A stretch of 64,000 nt of DNA from an uncultured Eubacteriales bacterium (GTDB lineage: Bacteria > Bacillota > Clostridia > Oscillospirales > QAMX01), in NCBI GenBank assembly GCA_934546935.1, contig CAKTEH010000004.1, positions 87,900-151,899 on the forward strand, written 5' to 3'. Of the stretch, positions 27,944 through 36,142 are shown in pieces. Numbering within the stretch: the stretch's first letter is position 1; each line of letters opens with the position of its first letter. The notes beneath the pieces are model-generated. The model had not been told where the DNA came from. It saw only the letters and a list, made by a program, of their open reading frames with translations, and did not search any database. A program made the translations under genes and the position numbers.

Positions 27944-27975
27944 TCTGCCCCGACGGAAATTTCCGTCGGGGCAGA
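27944..27975. terminator. Terminator shared by carD and gdpD
   Basis: Perfect 16-bp inverted repeat (27944-27959 with 27960-27975, no extra loop). The U-rich tail (ATTTTATTTTTTAT) is on the minus strand, so it best serves gdpD; it may also stop carD transcription. Confidence 0.75.
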
Positions 27976-27992
27976 CGCGTATCCGGCCGGCA

Positions 27993-28721
27993 TTAGGTCC
28001 GGCTGGGCATGGCGATGAGTACATCGGCACGATGGGTAAGGATTGTGTCGATCTTCATGTCTAGGAACCGGCGCGCTTCATAACTGTCGTCGGCCCAATA
28101 AGCGCCGACGCGGATGCCATAGCTGTGGGCCCGCTCAACCATGGCAGAAGTAAAACGCGGCTTGTAAAACTGCACGCGTGAACAGGCGTAGCGGACGGCG
28201 CAGTCGATGGCGCCAAGGCCGGAATCATCGGCTGCATCAATGGCGCAGCGAGAGATTTCCGGTGCAAAACGGCGGCATAGCTCCAACGTCTGCCCGGAAG
28301 CGCTGAAATAGGCATAATCCAATGCGCCATTTTGATAGAGCAGGCGGCGCAGCGTACGGATAACTGAAGCGTCACGACCAGGCTCATTAATATGGATATT
28401 CAGCGTAATCCGTCCGGCAAAGCGTTCGATTACCTGCTGCGGGGTACAAAAATAGGTATACCAGCCACGGTAAGCGCCGGCATTGGCTGTAAGCAGCGTT
28501 TCCAACCGGTATTCGGAAAGCTTTCCCTTACGGTCGGAAACACGGTCAATGCATTCATCATGGCAGACGATCATATTCCCATCGCCGCACAGGCGCACGT
28601 CGAATTCAATTTCGTCGGCGCCTACCGCTTCTGCGGCAGCAAAAGCAGCCATGGTATTTTCCGGTGCCAGACCGGAAAGCCCACGGTGCGCGCAAATAAT
28701 GTGTTTTCGGCTGTCCGCCAT
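27993..28721 (-). CDS. Glycerophosphodiester phosphodiesterase
   Basis: 242 residues. GDPD TIM-barrel enzyme that releases sn-glycerol-3-phosphate from lipid-derived diesters. Active-site residues: H12-R13 in CAHRG, E21-N22, E39 and D41 in EIEFDVRL, and H54 in CHDE. The C-terminal QFYKPRFTS and GVRVGAYWADD-type strand are family features. It has no signal peptide, so it acts in the cytoplasm. It starts 12 bp after the araB stop, so it is transcribed with araB. Confidence 0.92.
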   Translation of the reverse strand: MADSRKHIICAHRGLSGLAPENTMAAFAAAEAVGADEIEFDVRLCGDGNMIVCHDECIDRVSDRKGKLSEYRLETLLTANAGAYRGWYTYFCTPQQVIERFAGRITLNIHINEPGRDASVIRTLRRLLYQNGALDYAYFSASGQTLELCRRFAPEISRCAIDAADDSGLGAIDCAVRYACSRVQFYKPRFTSAMVERAHSYGIRVGAYWADDSYEARRFLDMKIDTILTHRADVLIAMPSRT

Positions 28722-28733
28722 GCCAAAACCTCC

Positions 28734-30401
28734 TTACTGATTGAACAGGGAGAGCTTCAGAGCTTTCAGACGCTTCATAACGTCACAGCCTCCACGGCCG
28801 AAGTAGTCATGCAGATGCTTGTATTCTGCATAAATCTGATCATACAAATCGCTGTTTTCTGCAATCGGCTCGTAGTGCTCGTCAAGCACTTTCGCCATAT
28901 GGCGGCCGGCTTCGAACACATCGTTATAGCCGCCGGCGGCGCTTCCTGCCGCGACAGAGGCCATAATGGCGCTGCCTAGTGCGCCGCACTGGGTCGTACC
29001 GGCGATATAGACCGGCATTTTCAGCACATCGGCGTAAATCTGCATCATCATTGGGTCTTTCTGTGCGATACCGCCGGCTGCATAGAAAGCGTCGATGGCG
29101 ACGCCGTGCGAGCGGAAATTTTCCACAATCATACGGGTACCATAAGCCGTCGCTTCGATCAGCGCGCGGTAGATATCCTCCGGCTTGGTTTGAAGGGTCA
29201 TACCAAGAATCAGACCCGTCAGATCTACGTCAACAAGGATGGAGCGGTTACCGTTCCACCAATCCAATGCCAGAAGCCCGCTTTCCCCCGGTTTTTTGTT
29301 TTCACAAAGACTCTTTAAATACTGATGAATATTCATCCCCCTGCGCTTGGCTTCCTCATGGTAAGCGGCAGGGACGCAGGTGTCTACCACCCAGGCAAAA
29401 TGATCGCCGACGCAGCTTTGTCCAGCCTCATAACCGTAATAACCGGGTACAATCCCATCCTCCACATAACCACAGATTCCCGGGACGCTGTGCTCTTCGG
29501 TGCCCAGCACCATGTGGCAGGTTGAGGTACCGATAATTGCAACCATTTTCCCAGGGCCGTCTACAACAGCAGGGACCGCGACATGCGCGTCTACATTGGC
29601 TACAGCGATGGCGATGCCCGGGTGCAGTCCGGTGGCGCATGCCATTTCTTCAGTCAGGCCGCCAGCGCGCGATCCAAGCGGGAGAATCGGTCCGGTCAGT
29701 TTTTCCTCGACAAGATTTTCCATGCGCGGGTCCAATGCACGGAAAAAGTCTTTGGAGGGGTAGCCCTCACGTTTATGCCAGAGCGCTTTGTATCCGGCTG
29801 TGCAGGAATTGCGGGTTTTGACGCCGCAGAGCTGCCAAACCACCCAGTCGCAGGCTTCCATAAAGACATCGGCCTGGGCGTAAATTTCAGGTGCTTCGTT
29901 TAAAATCTGCCAGATCTTCGGGATCATCCACTCCGAAGAAATTTTGCCGCCGTAGCGCGCAAGCCAGGTTTCGCCGCGTTCTTCCGCAATGCGGTTGAGC
30001 TCGTTTGCCTCATCCTGGGCTGCATGATGCTTCCAAAGCTTCACATAGGCATGCGGCTCGTCAGCAAGCGCAGGCAGGAAACACAGCGGTGTGCCATCCG
30101 CTTTTACCGGCAGCATGGTGCAGGCGGTAAAGTCGATTGCCAGACCGATGATATCTCCGGCGTCGACGCCCGATTTGGCCAGGACATCAGGAATGGTAGT
30201 TTTTAATACGTCTATGTAATCCTGCGGATGCTGAAGCGCCCAGTCCGGCGCCAACGTCTTGCCAGAGGGAAGGGTCTCATCCATAACCGCATGCGGGTAT
30301 TCCAAAACACTGTGGGCAAGCTCGCGCCCGTCGGAAAGGTCGACTAAAGCCGCGCGGCCGGAAAGTGTGCCATAATCAATGCCGATTGCATATTTGCTCA
30401 T
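28734..30401 (-). CDS. araB: Ribulokinase
   Basis: 555 residues, the typical AraB length. FGGY carbohydrate kinase that phosphorylates L-ribulose in arabinose use. Motifs: IGIDYGTLSGRAALVD at the N terminus (phosphate-1), GLAIDFTACTMLPV, the substrate section DWWNGNRSILVD, and the C-terminal AAGGIAQKDPMMMQIYADVL. The TLSGRA and WNGNRS motifs are what separates ribulokinase from xylulokinase. araA and araD are not adjacent. A clear promoter sits 46-74 bp upstream, and gdpD follows. Confidence 0.93.
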   Translation of the reverse strand: MSKYAIGIDYGTLSGRAALVDLSDGRELAHSVLEYPHAVMDETLPSGKTLAPDWALQHPQDYIDVLKTTIPDVLAKSGVDAGDIIGLAIDFTACTMLPVKADGTPLCFLPALADEPHAYVKLWKHHAAQDEANELNRIAEERGETWLARYGGKISSEWMIPKIWQILNEAPEIYAQADVFMEACDWVVWQLCGVKTRNSCTAGYKALWHKREGYPSKDFFRALDPRMENLVEEKLTGPILPLGSRAGGLTEEMACATGLHPGIAIAVANVDAHVAVPAVVDGPGKMVAIIGTSTCHMVLGTEEHSVPGICGYVEDGIVPGYYGYEAGQSCVGDHFAWVVDTCVPAAYHEEAKRRGMNIHQYLKSLCENKKPGESGLLALDWWNGNRSILVDVDLTGLILGMTLQTKPEDIYRALIEATAYGTRMIVENFRSHGVAIDAFYAAGGIAQKDPMMMQIYADVLKMPVYIAGTTQCGALGSAIMASVAAGSAAGGYNDVFEAGRHMAKVLDEHYEPIAENSDLYDQIYAEYKHLHDYFGRGGCDVMKRLKALKLSLFNQ

Positions 30402-30446
30402 GTTTTCACCTCAGAATGAATGGAATAAAATAGGATCTCTATCTTC

Positions 30447-30475
30447 ATTATGCGTTTATTTTTGCCAAAAGTCAA
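30447..30475 (-). promoter_or_regulatory. Predicted promoter of araB-gdpD
   Basis: Minus-strand TTGACT (30470-30475), 17-bp spacer, CATAAT (30447-30452). No CcpA-like site that I could define with confidence. Confidence 0.65.
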
Positions 30476-30552
30476 TATGTCCTTGGGATTATCACTTAAA
30501 AATCAGCGGTTTTCATCGAAAAAACTGACGCTTTCACGGGAATGTAAAGCTT

Positions 30553-31656
30553 TTAGTATTCGTCCCAGGTAAAACAGGGCTGCTCGGGCCAGCAGCGGTC
30601 GAATTCCTCCGCCCGCGAAACGCTGCATATTTGCGCGCCTTCTTCTGCAAGCGTATGCAGGCTGCGGTAGCCGCAGGCAAGCTGGATAAGCTGTCCGGCG
30701 GTACATATAAAATCGGGATCCCGCTGTACACGGTAACCGTTGAGATCAAAAATGCCGTTGTTGCTTTCTACTGTGCTTCCTGTCACCTCGACGCAAAACC
30801 TGGGGTCATGGAAGACTTTGCGAAGAAGCGCCGAGGTATTCGCTATGGCTGCCGCGCCGAACGGAACCTGCTTAGCGGGAAAGGCAAGCGCCTGGCCGGG
30901 CGGGATGCGTCCTGAAAATCCGAGCCCGTATCCGGCAGCCCGGCTGCGCAGGGCGGTGAAAAGGCGCTGCATGGCTTCTGCGTCCTGCCACGCACCTTCA
31001 CGCAGATGCAGGCAGCCTTCCAGGGTTTCGCAGAACGCATATGCCGTAAGCTGTCCGCTTTGCCCTTCGATGACCCAGCCTTCACCGCCGTCACAGAGAT
31101 AATCGGACAATTTTATCCGGAAATCATGTGCGCTGCGGGCAAGGCAGGTCGAATAGGGAAGGCAGAACCGGGTGTAAAGTGAGCGCATCTGTGGAAGCAG
31201 CTGCGGCCGTACTGGGATCAGGGGGCTTACAGGCGGATTCGTGCAGGAAGCGGGCGGAAGGGAAAACAGCTGGGTATCGGAAACGGGAACAAAAGAAAAA
31301 TGCCTGTAAATCCGGAAGTCAACGGGTTTTTGGACGATAACGGCATGCCCAGCGTCTGAAAGCGCATGCATGGCAAAACGCAGGCAGGCGCCCATATGCC
31401 CACGCCCTTCGAAATGCTGTGCAGTAGATACGCCGCAAAGCATAGCCCCCCGGACGCTGCTGCCGCGGATACGGACGCGGACCGGCGGGATCTGCAGGGC
31501 ACTGGAAATACATCCGGTTTCTTCATAGACGACAGTTGTTTCAGGCCGGGCGCGTTCGCGAAAGAAAAAATCGGCAAAGGCATCGCTGTCCCCGAAGCGC
31601 GCCTGCCATAAATCGCGTACTTTGGCCATATCCTGCGGCTGTGCCCATCTAGGCAT
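30553..31656 (-). CDS. GNAT acetyltransferase, Eis-like
   Basis: 367 residues from the ATG at 31656, which has SD AGGAGGA five bases away. An N-terminal GNAT domain (MAKVRDLWQARFGDSDAF, VSTAQHFEGRGHMGACLRFAMH with the acetyl-CoA loop around the Gly-rich turn) is followed by a second GNAT-like and an SCP-like C-terminal region. This is the three-domain layout of the Eis family. The substrate is unknown; Eis proteins acetylate amines, including some aminoglycosides, but nothing here points to resistance. It overlaps the end of the AraC regulator gene by 8 bp. Confidence 0.8.
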   Translation of the reverse strand: MPRWAQPQDMAKVRDLWQARFGDSDAFADFFFRERARPETTVVYEETGCISSALQIPPVRVRIRGSSVRGAMLCGVSTAQHFEGRGHMGACLRFAMHALSDAGHAVIVQKPVDFRIYRHFSFVPVSDTQLFSLPPASCTNPPVSPLIPVRPQLLPQMRSLYTRFCLPYSTCLARSAHDFRIKLSDYLCDGGEGWVIEGQSGQLTAYAFCETLEGCLHLREGAWQDAEAMQRLFTALRSRAAGYGLGFSGRIPPGQALAFPAKQVPFGAAAIANTSALLRKVFHDPRFCVEVTGSTVESNNGIFDLNGYRVQRDPDFICTAGQLIQLACGYRSLHTLAEEGAQICSVSRAEEFDRCWPEQPCFTWDEY

Positions 31657-32404
31657 TTGTATCCTCCTCTCCGGCACCCGGACTGTGCCCGTAGGTCTGC
31701 TTATATAAACGGCAGAAATAGCTTACGCTGTGAAATCCCGCAGCCTGTGCGGCCATGTGCACAGGTAGCCGGGCAGTCCGAATGAGCGCCTGCGCACGCG
31801 CCAGGCGCAGCTTGATGCGGTATTCAGCAGGGGAAAGGCCGTAGTATCGGGAAAACAGCGTCCGGAAGCGTGTTTCTCCCATTAAGCAGGCCTCTGCATA
31901 GCGGGAAATGGGCTCGCTGCGCAGAAATTCCAGTTCCAACAGCGCTGCACCCGCGGAAATACGCGCCTGTCCCTCCTGTACTGCGGCACAGGCCAATGCA
32001 TCATGTATGGCATACAGGCGCAGAAGCTGGGTGTCCACGGCAAGCGCCGAGGCTTGCCCTGCACCTTGGCAGGCGTTGGCCAGCGCCTGAAAAATGCCGG
32101 GAGCAGCCGGGTCTTTATAAATTGCGGCTGTGCCGAAACATAGCGGATAGGGGACGCAGGCGGATGGGATGCGAACAAGGATCAGCTGCCTGCACCGGAG
32201 GGTAAGCTGGGCTTCGCCGCCCGCGGGCAGGTAGATATACATACCCGAAGAACAGAAAAGCGTTTGCCCAGCAAAACGCGCCTGTAAATTTCCGTCGGCT
32301 GGGAAAAGAAAACTGTGTACCAGCGGTATGGCGGGAAAATTCAGCGTTTCATGGCATGCCCCTGCGAAAACGCAGGGCGTACCGGCAGAGGCATCTGGAT
32401 TCAT
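31649..32404 (-). CDS. AraC family transcriptional regulator
   Basis: 251 residues from the ATG at 32404 (SD AAAGGTGG). The N-terminal cupin-like effector region holds short beta strands; the C-terminal roughly 90 residues are a double HTH of AraC type (RYYGLSPAEYRIKLRLARAQ, PVHMAAQAAGFHSVSYFCRLYKQTYGHSPG). It probably senses a sugar or other small ligand. It lies upstream of the Eis-like gene in the same transcription unit. The minus-strand extended -10 TGGTATAAT at 32457-32465 probably drives it. Confidence 0.9.
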   Translation of the reverse strand: MNPDASAGTPCVFAGACHETLNFPAIPLVHSFLFPADGNLQARFAGQTLFCSSGMYIYLPAGGEAQLTLRCRQLILVRIPSACVPYPLCFGTAAIYKDPAAPGIFQALANACQGAGQASALAVDTQLLRLYAIHDALACAAVQEGQARISAGAALLELEFLRSEPISRYAEACLMGETRFRTLFSRYYGLSPAEYRIKLRLARAQALIRTARLPVHMAAQAAGFHSVSYFCRLYKQTYGHSPGAGEEDTNA

Positions 32405-32456
32405 CCTTATATTCCACCTTTCTATTTGTTCCTGTATATAGGAAAAACCTGATTTT

Positions 32457-32465
32457 ATTATACCA
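32457..32465 (-). promoter_or_regulatory. Extended -10 promoter of the AraC regulator
   Basis: Minus-strand TGGTATAAT at 32457-32465, about 55 bp upstream of the AraC-type gene; no good -35. Confidence 0.5.
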
Positions 32466-32532
32466 TGCCGCATTCCGGAAAGCTATGATGGAAGCGGGTG
32501 AAACTTACCGCAATTTCCTGAAAAAACTGGTA

Positions 32533-32561
32533 TTGACAAATCCTGTCCGCTGTGGTATGAT
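32533..32561 (+). promoter_or_regulatory. Promoter of the tRNA cluster
   Basis: TTGACA (32533-32538), 17-bp spacer, TATGAT (32556-32561) with an additional TG at 32553-32554. It lies 19 bp before the first tRNA base, as expected for a strong stable-RNA promoter. Confidence 0.8.
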
Positions 32562-32580
32562 AATCAAGCGCTTTGGGTAT

Positions 32581-32654
32581 GCGGGTGTAGCTCAATGGTA
32601 GAGCGCCAGCCTTCCAAGCTGGATACGTGGGTTCGATTCCCATCACCCGCTCCA
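32581..32654 (+). tRNA. tRNA-Gly(TCC)
   Basis: Cloverleaf: acceptor GCGGGTG pairs CACCCGC, anticodon loop CTTCCAA gives TCC, T-loop TTCGATT, encoded CCA at 32652-32654. First of five tRNAs. Confidence 0.95.
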
Positions 32655-32702
32655 TTCCCAAGACCGGTTTCCGCCCGGCATGTGCTGTGCAGCCGGCGAT
32701 AT

Positions 32703-32779
<77 letters not shown>

Positions 32780-32889
32780 CTTTTTTCCTTCATGCAGATT
32801 GGCCACAAAGTGGAAGAAAAAGAGGCGCGGCAGGTGTTTTGAACGCACAGGGGCAGGTATTGGGACAGTCCTGATGATTGTGGAATATG

Positions 32890-32966
32890 GTGGATGTAGT
32901 TCAGTTGGCTAGAGCGCCAGATTGTGGCTCTGGAGGTCGCCGGTTCAAGCCCGGTCATCCACCCCA
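32890..32966 (+). tRNA. tRNA-His(GTG)
   Basis: Acceptor GTGGATG pairs CATCCAC, anticodon loop TTGTGGC gives GTG. A G precedes the acceptor at 32889 and can pair with the discriminator C at 32963 (the His-specific G-1), with CCA encoded at 32964-32966. Confidence 0.93.
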
Positions 32967-32980
32967 TTTTTTCCGCATAT

Positions 32981-33057
32981 TGGGATGTAGCCAAGTCGGT
33001 AAAGGCACCAGACTTTGACTCTGGCATGCGTAGGTTCGAATCCTGCCATCCCAGCCA
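32981..33057 (+). tRNA. tRNA-Gln(TTG)
   Basis: Acceptor TGGGATG pairs CATCCCA, anticodon loop CTTTGAC gives TTG, T-loop TTCGAAT, CCA at 33055-33057. Confidence 0.95.
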
Positions 33058-33130
33058 GTAACGCTTTTTTCCTGTCCGGTGTGACGGGGAAAAAGCATCG
33101 GGATCCACCAGCAAAAGGTTTATATAAAAT

Positions 33131-33206
33131 GATCCATTAGCTCAGTCGGCAGAGCACCTGCCTTTTAAGCAGGGTGTCCGGAGTTCGAATCTCCGATGGA
33201 TCACCA
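33131..33206 (+). tRNA. tRNA-Lys(TTT)
   Basis: Acceptor GATCCAT pairs ATGGATC, anticodon loop CTTTTAA gives TTT, T-loop TTCGAAT, CCA at 33204-33206, running into the terminator A-tract. Confidence 0.95.
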
Positions 33207-33242
33207 AAAAGAAGGACACGCTTTGGCGTGTCCTTCTTTTTT
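33206..33242 (+). terminator. Terminator of the tRNA operon
   Basis: 11-bp stem (33211-33221 with 33226-33236), extended by A5/T5, with T6 at 33237-33242, immediately after tRNA-Lys. Confidence 0.9.
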
Positions 33243-33290
33243 GCAGAAACCGCCTAATTGGATGGCCCTACCCTGCGATATTTATCATGC

Positions 33291-33615
33291 CAGGCGGAAC
33301 CGATTCCGCCTGCGTTAAGATTTTACCTGCGGCAAAGCGCTTGTGACGCGCCACCCGGCGCGGCCGCCAGGAATGCGGTGTTTACAGTGTTGCGATGCGC
33401 CACATCGCCGCGGATTTTGTATTGCTTGCGTCGGTATCTTTATCCCATAAAGATGTCGCTTGTTTACTTCGGTATTTTTCTTTTTCAAACCATCCTGTTG
33501 TGCGGGGCATTGGTTTGAAGTGCAGCTTTGAAAAGCAAATCAGCGTTTACGATGCTTCATGCTGTACACAAAGCCCGCATGGGAAAACCGGCTCCCATGC
33601 GGGCTTATTTTTTTG
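33291..33615 (+). other. Hairpin-rich gene-free tract ending in a terminator (possible ncRNA)
   Basis: No gene is supported between 33243 and 33720, but the tract contains six hairpins in one strand order: 33291-33312 (9 bp, 4-nt loop), 33347-33362 (6 bp), 33392-33408 (6 bp), 33436-33454 (8 bp, 3-nt loop), 33484-33519 (9 bp, 18-nt loop), and a terminator at 33571-33606 (14 bp) followed by ATTTTTTTT. The terminator is oriented for the plus strand and has no gene to end. I cannot match it to 6S RNA, SRP RNA, tmRNA or RNase P. The promoter is not obvious. Confidence 0.4.
33571..33615 (+). terminator. Orphan intrinsic terminator
   Basis: 14-bp stem (33571-33584 with 33593-33606) and a T8-rich tail to 33615. 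On the minus strand there is no U-run, so it does not serve the DUF5605 gene, which ends at 33721. Confidence 0.8.
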
Positions 33616-33720
33616 CATTTATTCAGATCCAGTTACCTGTGTGCCGTAAGCCTGTACGGCGGTTTCCTTTTAAGATAGTGCGGCAAGCCCTGTCCTTTTC
33701 AGGCAGCACAGTATTGCTGT

Positions 33721-35226
33721 CTAAGCAGGAATACGTGTCAGACGCACAGCGATATATTCCTGTCCCGGAAGCAGGATACGGAAACGGCCGCTGTATATCC
33801 CCATTTCGGTGACGGTCATATTCCAGGTATCGATAACTTCGACACGGTAGCGGTATGCCGGGTTTTTCCGGAAATCACGGAAGGAGGGCCGGCCAAAGCC
33901 GTAGTAGTGGATCGAATAAGCGTCGCCGTCCCCCTGTTCAGGCACACCGACTGTTTCGTCGAAAATGCCCTGGCCGCGCCGCAGGCCGTGTCCTGGGGTC
34001 TGGGAAAGGATTTTATGCAGAAAACGGATACGCGCCGGGCTTTCTCCGTGCAGCGTTCCTCCATGGCTCCACCAAAGGATATCCTGTGGATGCAGGAAGG
34101 TTTCCCCGTGTCCGGCATAACCACCGCGAAGGGCAGCTTCCCAAAAGCGCCGTACAAGCTCCTGCCCGGATATATTTCCCCAACCCATGTCGATATTGCC
34201 CTCGTAGGCAATTTCATCCCATACGACGGGTTTCCCATAGCGCATGCGCAGCTCATCCGTGTATTCGACGTGACGGTACAGGTCTGTGCGCTGTACACTG
34301 CAATGCGTGATCCATGGACGTGAATAATCGTAATAGTTTACGCAGTTGTGGATTGAACGCAAATGTTGGTAGGGATCCTTGCGGCATAAAAGTGCGGCGT
34401 AATGTTCCCAATCCTCAAGTGTTTTGGCTGGCATAACGTCGTATTCGTTGGCAAGGCTCCACCAGACATTGCGGTAGGCGGAAAAACGCGCGATGACATA
34501 GTTCCAGTACAGGTCGTCGGCGGCACGGCCCATAGCGGAAAAGCCCCAGCGGTCATATGGATGCATAACGATTACATCTGCTTCAATACCAAGCGTACGC
34601 AGCGAAAGTATTGCCTTCTCAATCCGGCGGAAATGCGCGGGATTGGGACGCATGAAATCCCATTGATTGCCCTCAAAACTGACCGTGTAGCTGAAATTTT
34701 CTTCGGTAAGGCCCGAGCAGTCCACAGGCGTCCCTTCATAGGGAAATGTAACCGGGTCATGAAAATTGTGGATGTAGTGTTTGGGAAAAATACAAAAACG
34801 GATTTTATTGAAATATCCTTTTTCGAGCTCGCAAAGCGTCTGCTGGTAAACTTCATCACGTTGATGCGTCCATGCATAGCAGGTTGTGCCGACACTGTAG
34901 TAAGGCGTGCCGTCTTCATAGGCAAAATGATATTTTCCAGCGACATGCACCGGCCCATGATTGTTCATGCCCGGCGCGGTTACAGTAAAGACGCCCTGCG
35001 AGCAGGCACCAGGAAAAGAACCCTCGGTCGTATACTGATATTCCCCCTCAAAACGGGGCATGAAGCGTATAAGATAGCGGCCTTCGCCATCGTAGAAGCC
35101 GTCGACTTCTATACGCTCGCTTTTTCCGGTGAATACTGCGCGCAGATATTGCTCGGTGAAGGGGTTGCCTTCGCGCGGGCCGCTGAAGCGAAGCTCCAGC
35201 ACATCCCATTTTTCCACTGTTTTCAT
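33721..35226 (-). CDS. Glycoside hydrolase with DUF5060 and DUF5605 domains
   Basis: 501 residues. An N-terminal beta domain (WDVLELRFSGPREGNPF, FYDGEGRYLIRFMPRFEGEY) looks like DUF5060, followed by a TIM barrel of the DUF5605 glycosidase group. Likely acid/base and nucleophile are in WWSLANEYD and VVWDEIAYEG. There is no signal peptide, so it works in the cytoplasm on transported oligosaccharides. The ATG overlaps the uridine-kinase-like stop as ATGA. The substrate is unknown; the neighbourhood suggests plant glycans. Confidence 0.82.
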   Translation of the reverse strand: MKTVEKWDVLELRFSGPREGNPFTEQYLRAVFTGKSERIEVDGFYDGEGRYLIRFMPRFEGEYQYTTEGSFPGACSQGVFTVTAPGMNNHGPVHVAGKYHFAYEDGTPYYSVGTTCYAWTHQRDEVYQQTLCELEKGYFNKIRFCIFPKHYIHNFHDPVTFPYEGTPVDCSGLTEENFSYTVSFEGNQWDFMRPNPAHFRRIEKAILSLRTLGIEADVIVMHPYDRWGFSAMGRAADDLYWNYVIARFSAYRNVWWSLANEYDVMPAKTLEDWEHYAALLCRKDPYQHLRSIHNCVNYYDYSRPWITHCSVQRTDLYRHVEYTDELRMRYGKPVVWDEIAYEGNIDMGWGNISGQELVRRFWEAALRGGYAGHGETFLHPQDILWWSHGGTLHGESPARIRFLHKILSQTPGHGLRRGQGIFDETVGVPEQGDGDAYSIHYYGFGRPSFRDFRKNPAYRYRVEVIDTWNMTVTEMGIYSGRFRILLPGQEYIAVRLTRIPA

Positions 35227-36001
35227 AGTTTGACGCTCTCTTTCTCTTTAAATTTCAGCGGAGTTATGCGTAGGATACGCGGGTTTTGATAATCTTCGTT
35301 GTCAATAACCAGATTTGCTTTGTCTTTGGGCGAAAATTCTTGGAAATAACGCTGCTGGACAGGGATGTATTTTTCGCGGTACGTTTTGAGGATATCCGGG
35401 CCAAAGCGGGGGATGTCCCGCCGGGCGGCGCGACGGAGCACTTCCGGAAAGCTCACATCGAGAAATATTTTTGTATCCAGATAGGGGAGTACTGGCGGAC
35501 GGAACAACAGGCTCCCCTCTAAAAGCATTACATCCCCCGGACAGAGATCCAGGGTAAGCGCCCGGTCATACCGGTCGCTTTGCAGACTCAGACAGGAAAC
35601 CCTACGGCGCAGGCAGCCCGTCCGTTTCCAGGGGTCAAGCACCTGCTGGACAAGGCGGGCCAGGTCAAAAGCGTTCTGATAATAGGCTTGCTGTGCATTT
35701 GCTCCCTGCCGGCGCAGTGCAGCGGGATTATGAAAGTCATCGATGCAGATTACCGTATTGCGGATCCCCTGCTGGGTCAGATACTTGGAGAGCAGGGTGG
35801 TAAACTGCGTTTTTCCAGAGGCGTCCACGCCTTGATCCCGGTTATACAACCGGGCCTGAGCAAGTTTTCCCTGATCAGCTGGAAAACAGGAAGAAGATTC
35901 CCGAAATGGGGCGCTCCGGGGAGCGCTGCGCAGGAGTTTGTGGTTTTGAAAGCTGTATGCATGCGTGCCGGATGTTTTTGCATTTCTGAGCTGCAGGACA
36001 T
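35223..36001 (-). pseudogene. Uridine-kinase-like P-loop kinase gene with an apparent frameshift
   Basis: The downstream frame (35223-35849) encodes a NMP/uridine-kinase-like protein starting within the Walker A (GVDASGKTQFTTLLSKYL) and continuing ICIDDFHNP and LLEGSLLFRP. It lacks the strand before the P-loop and has only a TTG start without SD. In the adjacent frame an ATG at 36001, with AAGGA nearby, leads to NLLPVFQLIRENLL...CITGIK and then goes out of frame near 35830. Adding one G in the GG at 35830-35831 joins ITGIK to GVDASGKT in one frame, giving 260 codons. So this is a one-base deletion or a sequencing error. It is coupled to the DUF5605 gene. Confidence 0.7.
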
Positions 36002-36032
36002 GGGATGCGTCCTTTCTTCATGGATTTTTTAT

Positions 36033-36061
36033 ATGTTATCATAAACAAACCGGTCAGGCAA
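36033..36061 (-). promoter_or_regulatory. Candidate promoter of the kinase-DUF5605 unit
   Basis: Minus-strand TTGCCT (36056-36061), 17-bp spacer, TAACAT (36033-36038), 32 bp before the ATG at 36001. Consistent with the longer kinase frame being real. Confidence 0.5.
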
Positions 36062-36087
36062 GCAGATATACAAAAACTGGAAAAATA

Positions 36088-36116
36088 TTGCTTTATGGAT
36101 CTGTTTGGGATACAAT
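36088..36116 (+). promoter_or_regulatory. Promoter of the M42 peptidase gene
   Basis: TTGCTT (36088-36093), 17-bp spacer, TACAAT (36111-36116), followed by SD AGAGGAGG and the ATG at 36143. Confidence 0.65.
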
Positions 36117-36142
36117 AAGAAAAAAGCCAGAGGAGGATTTCC

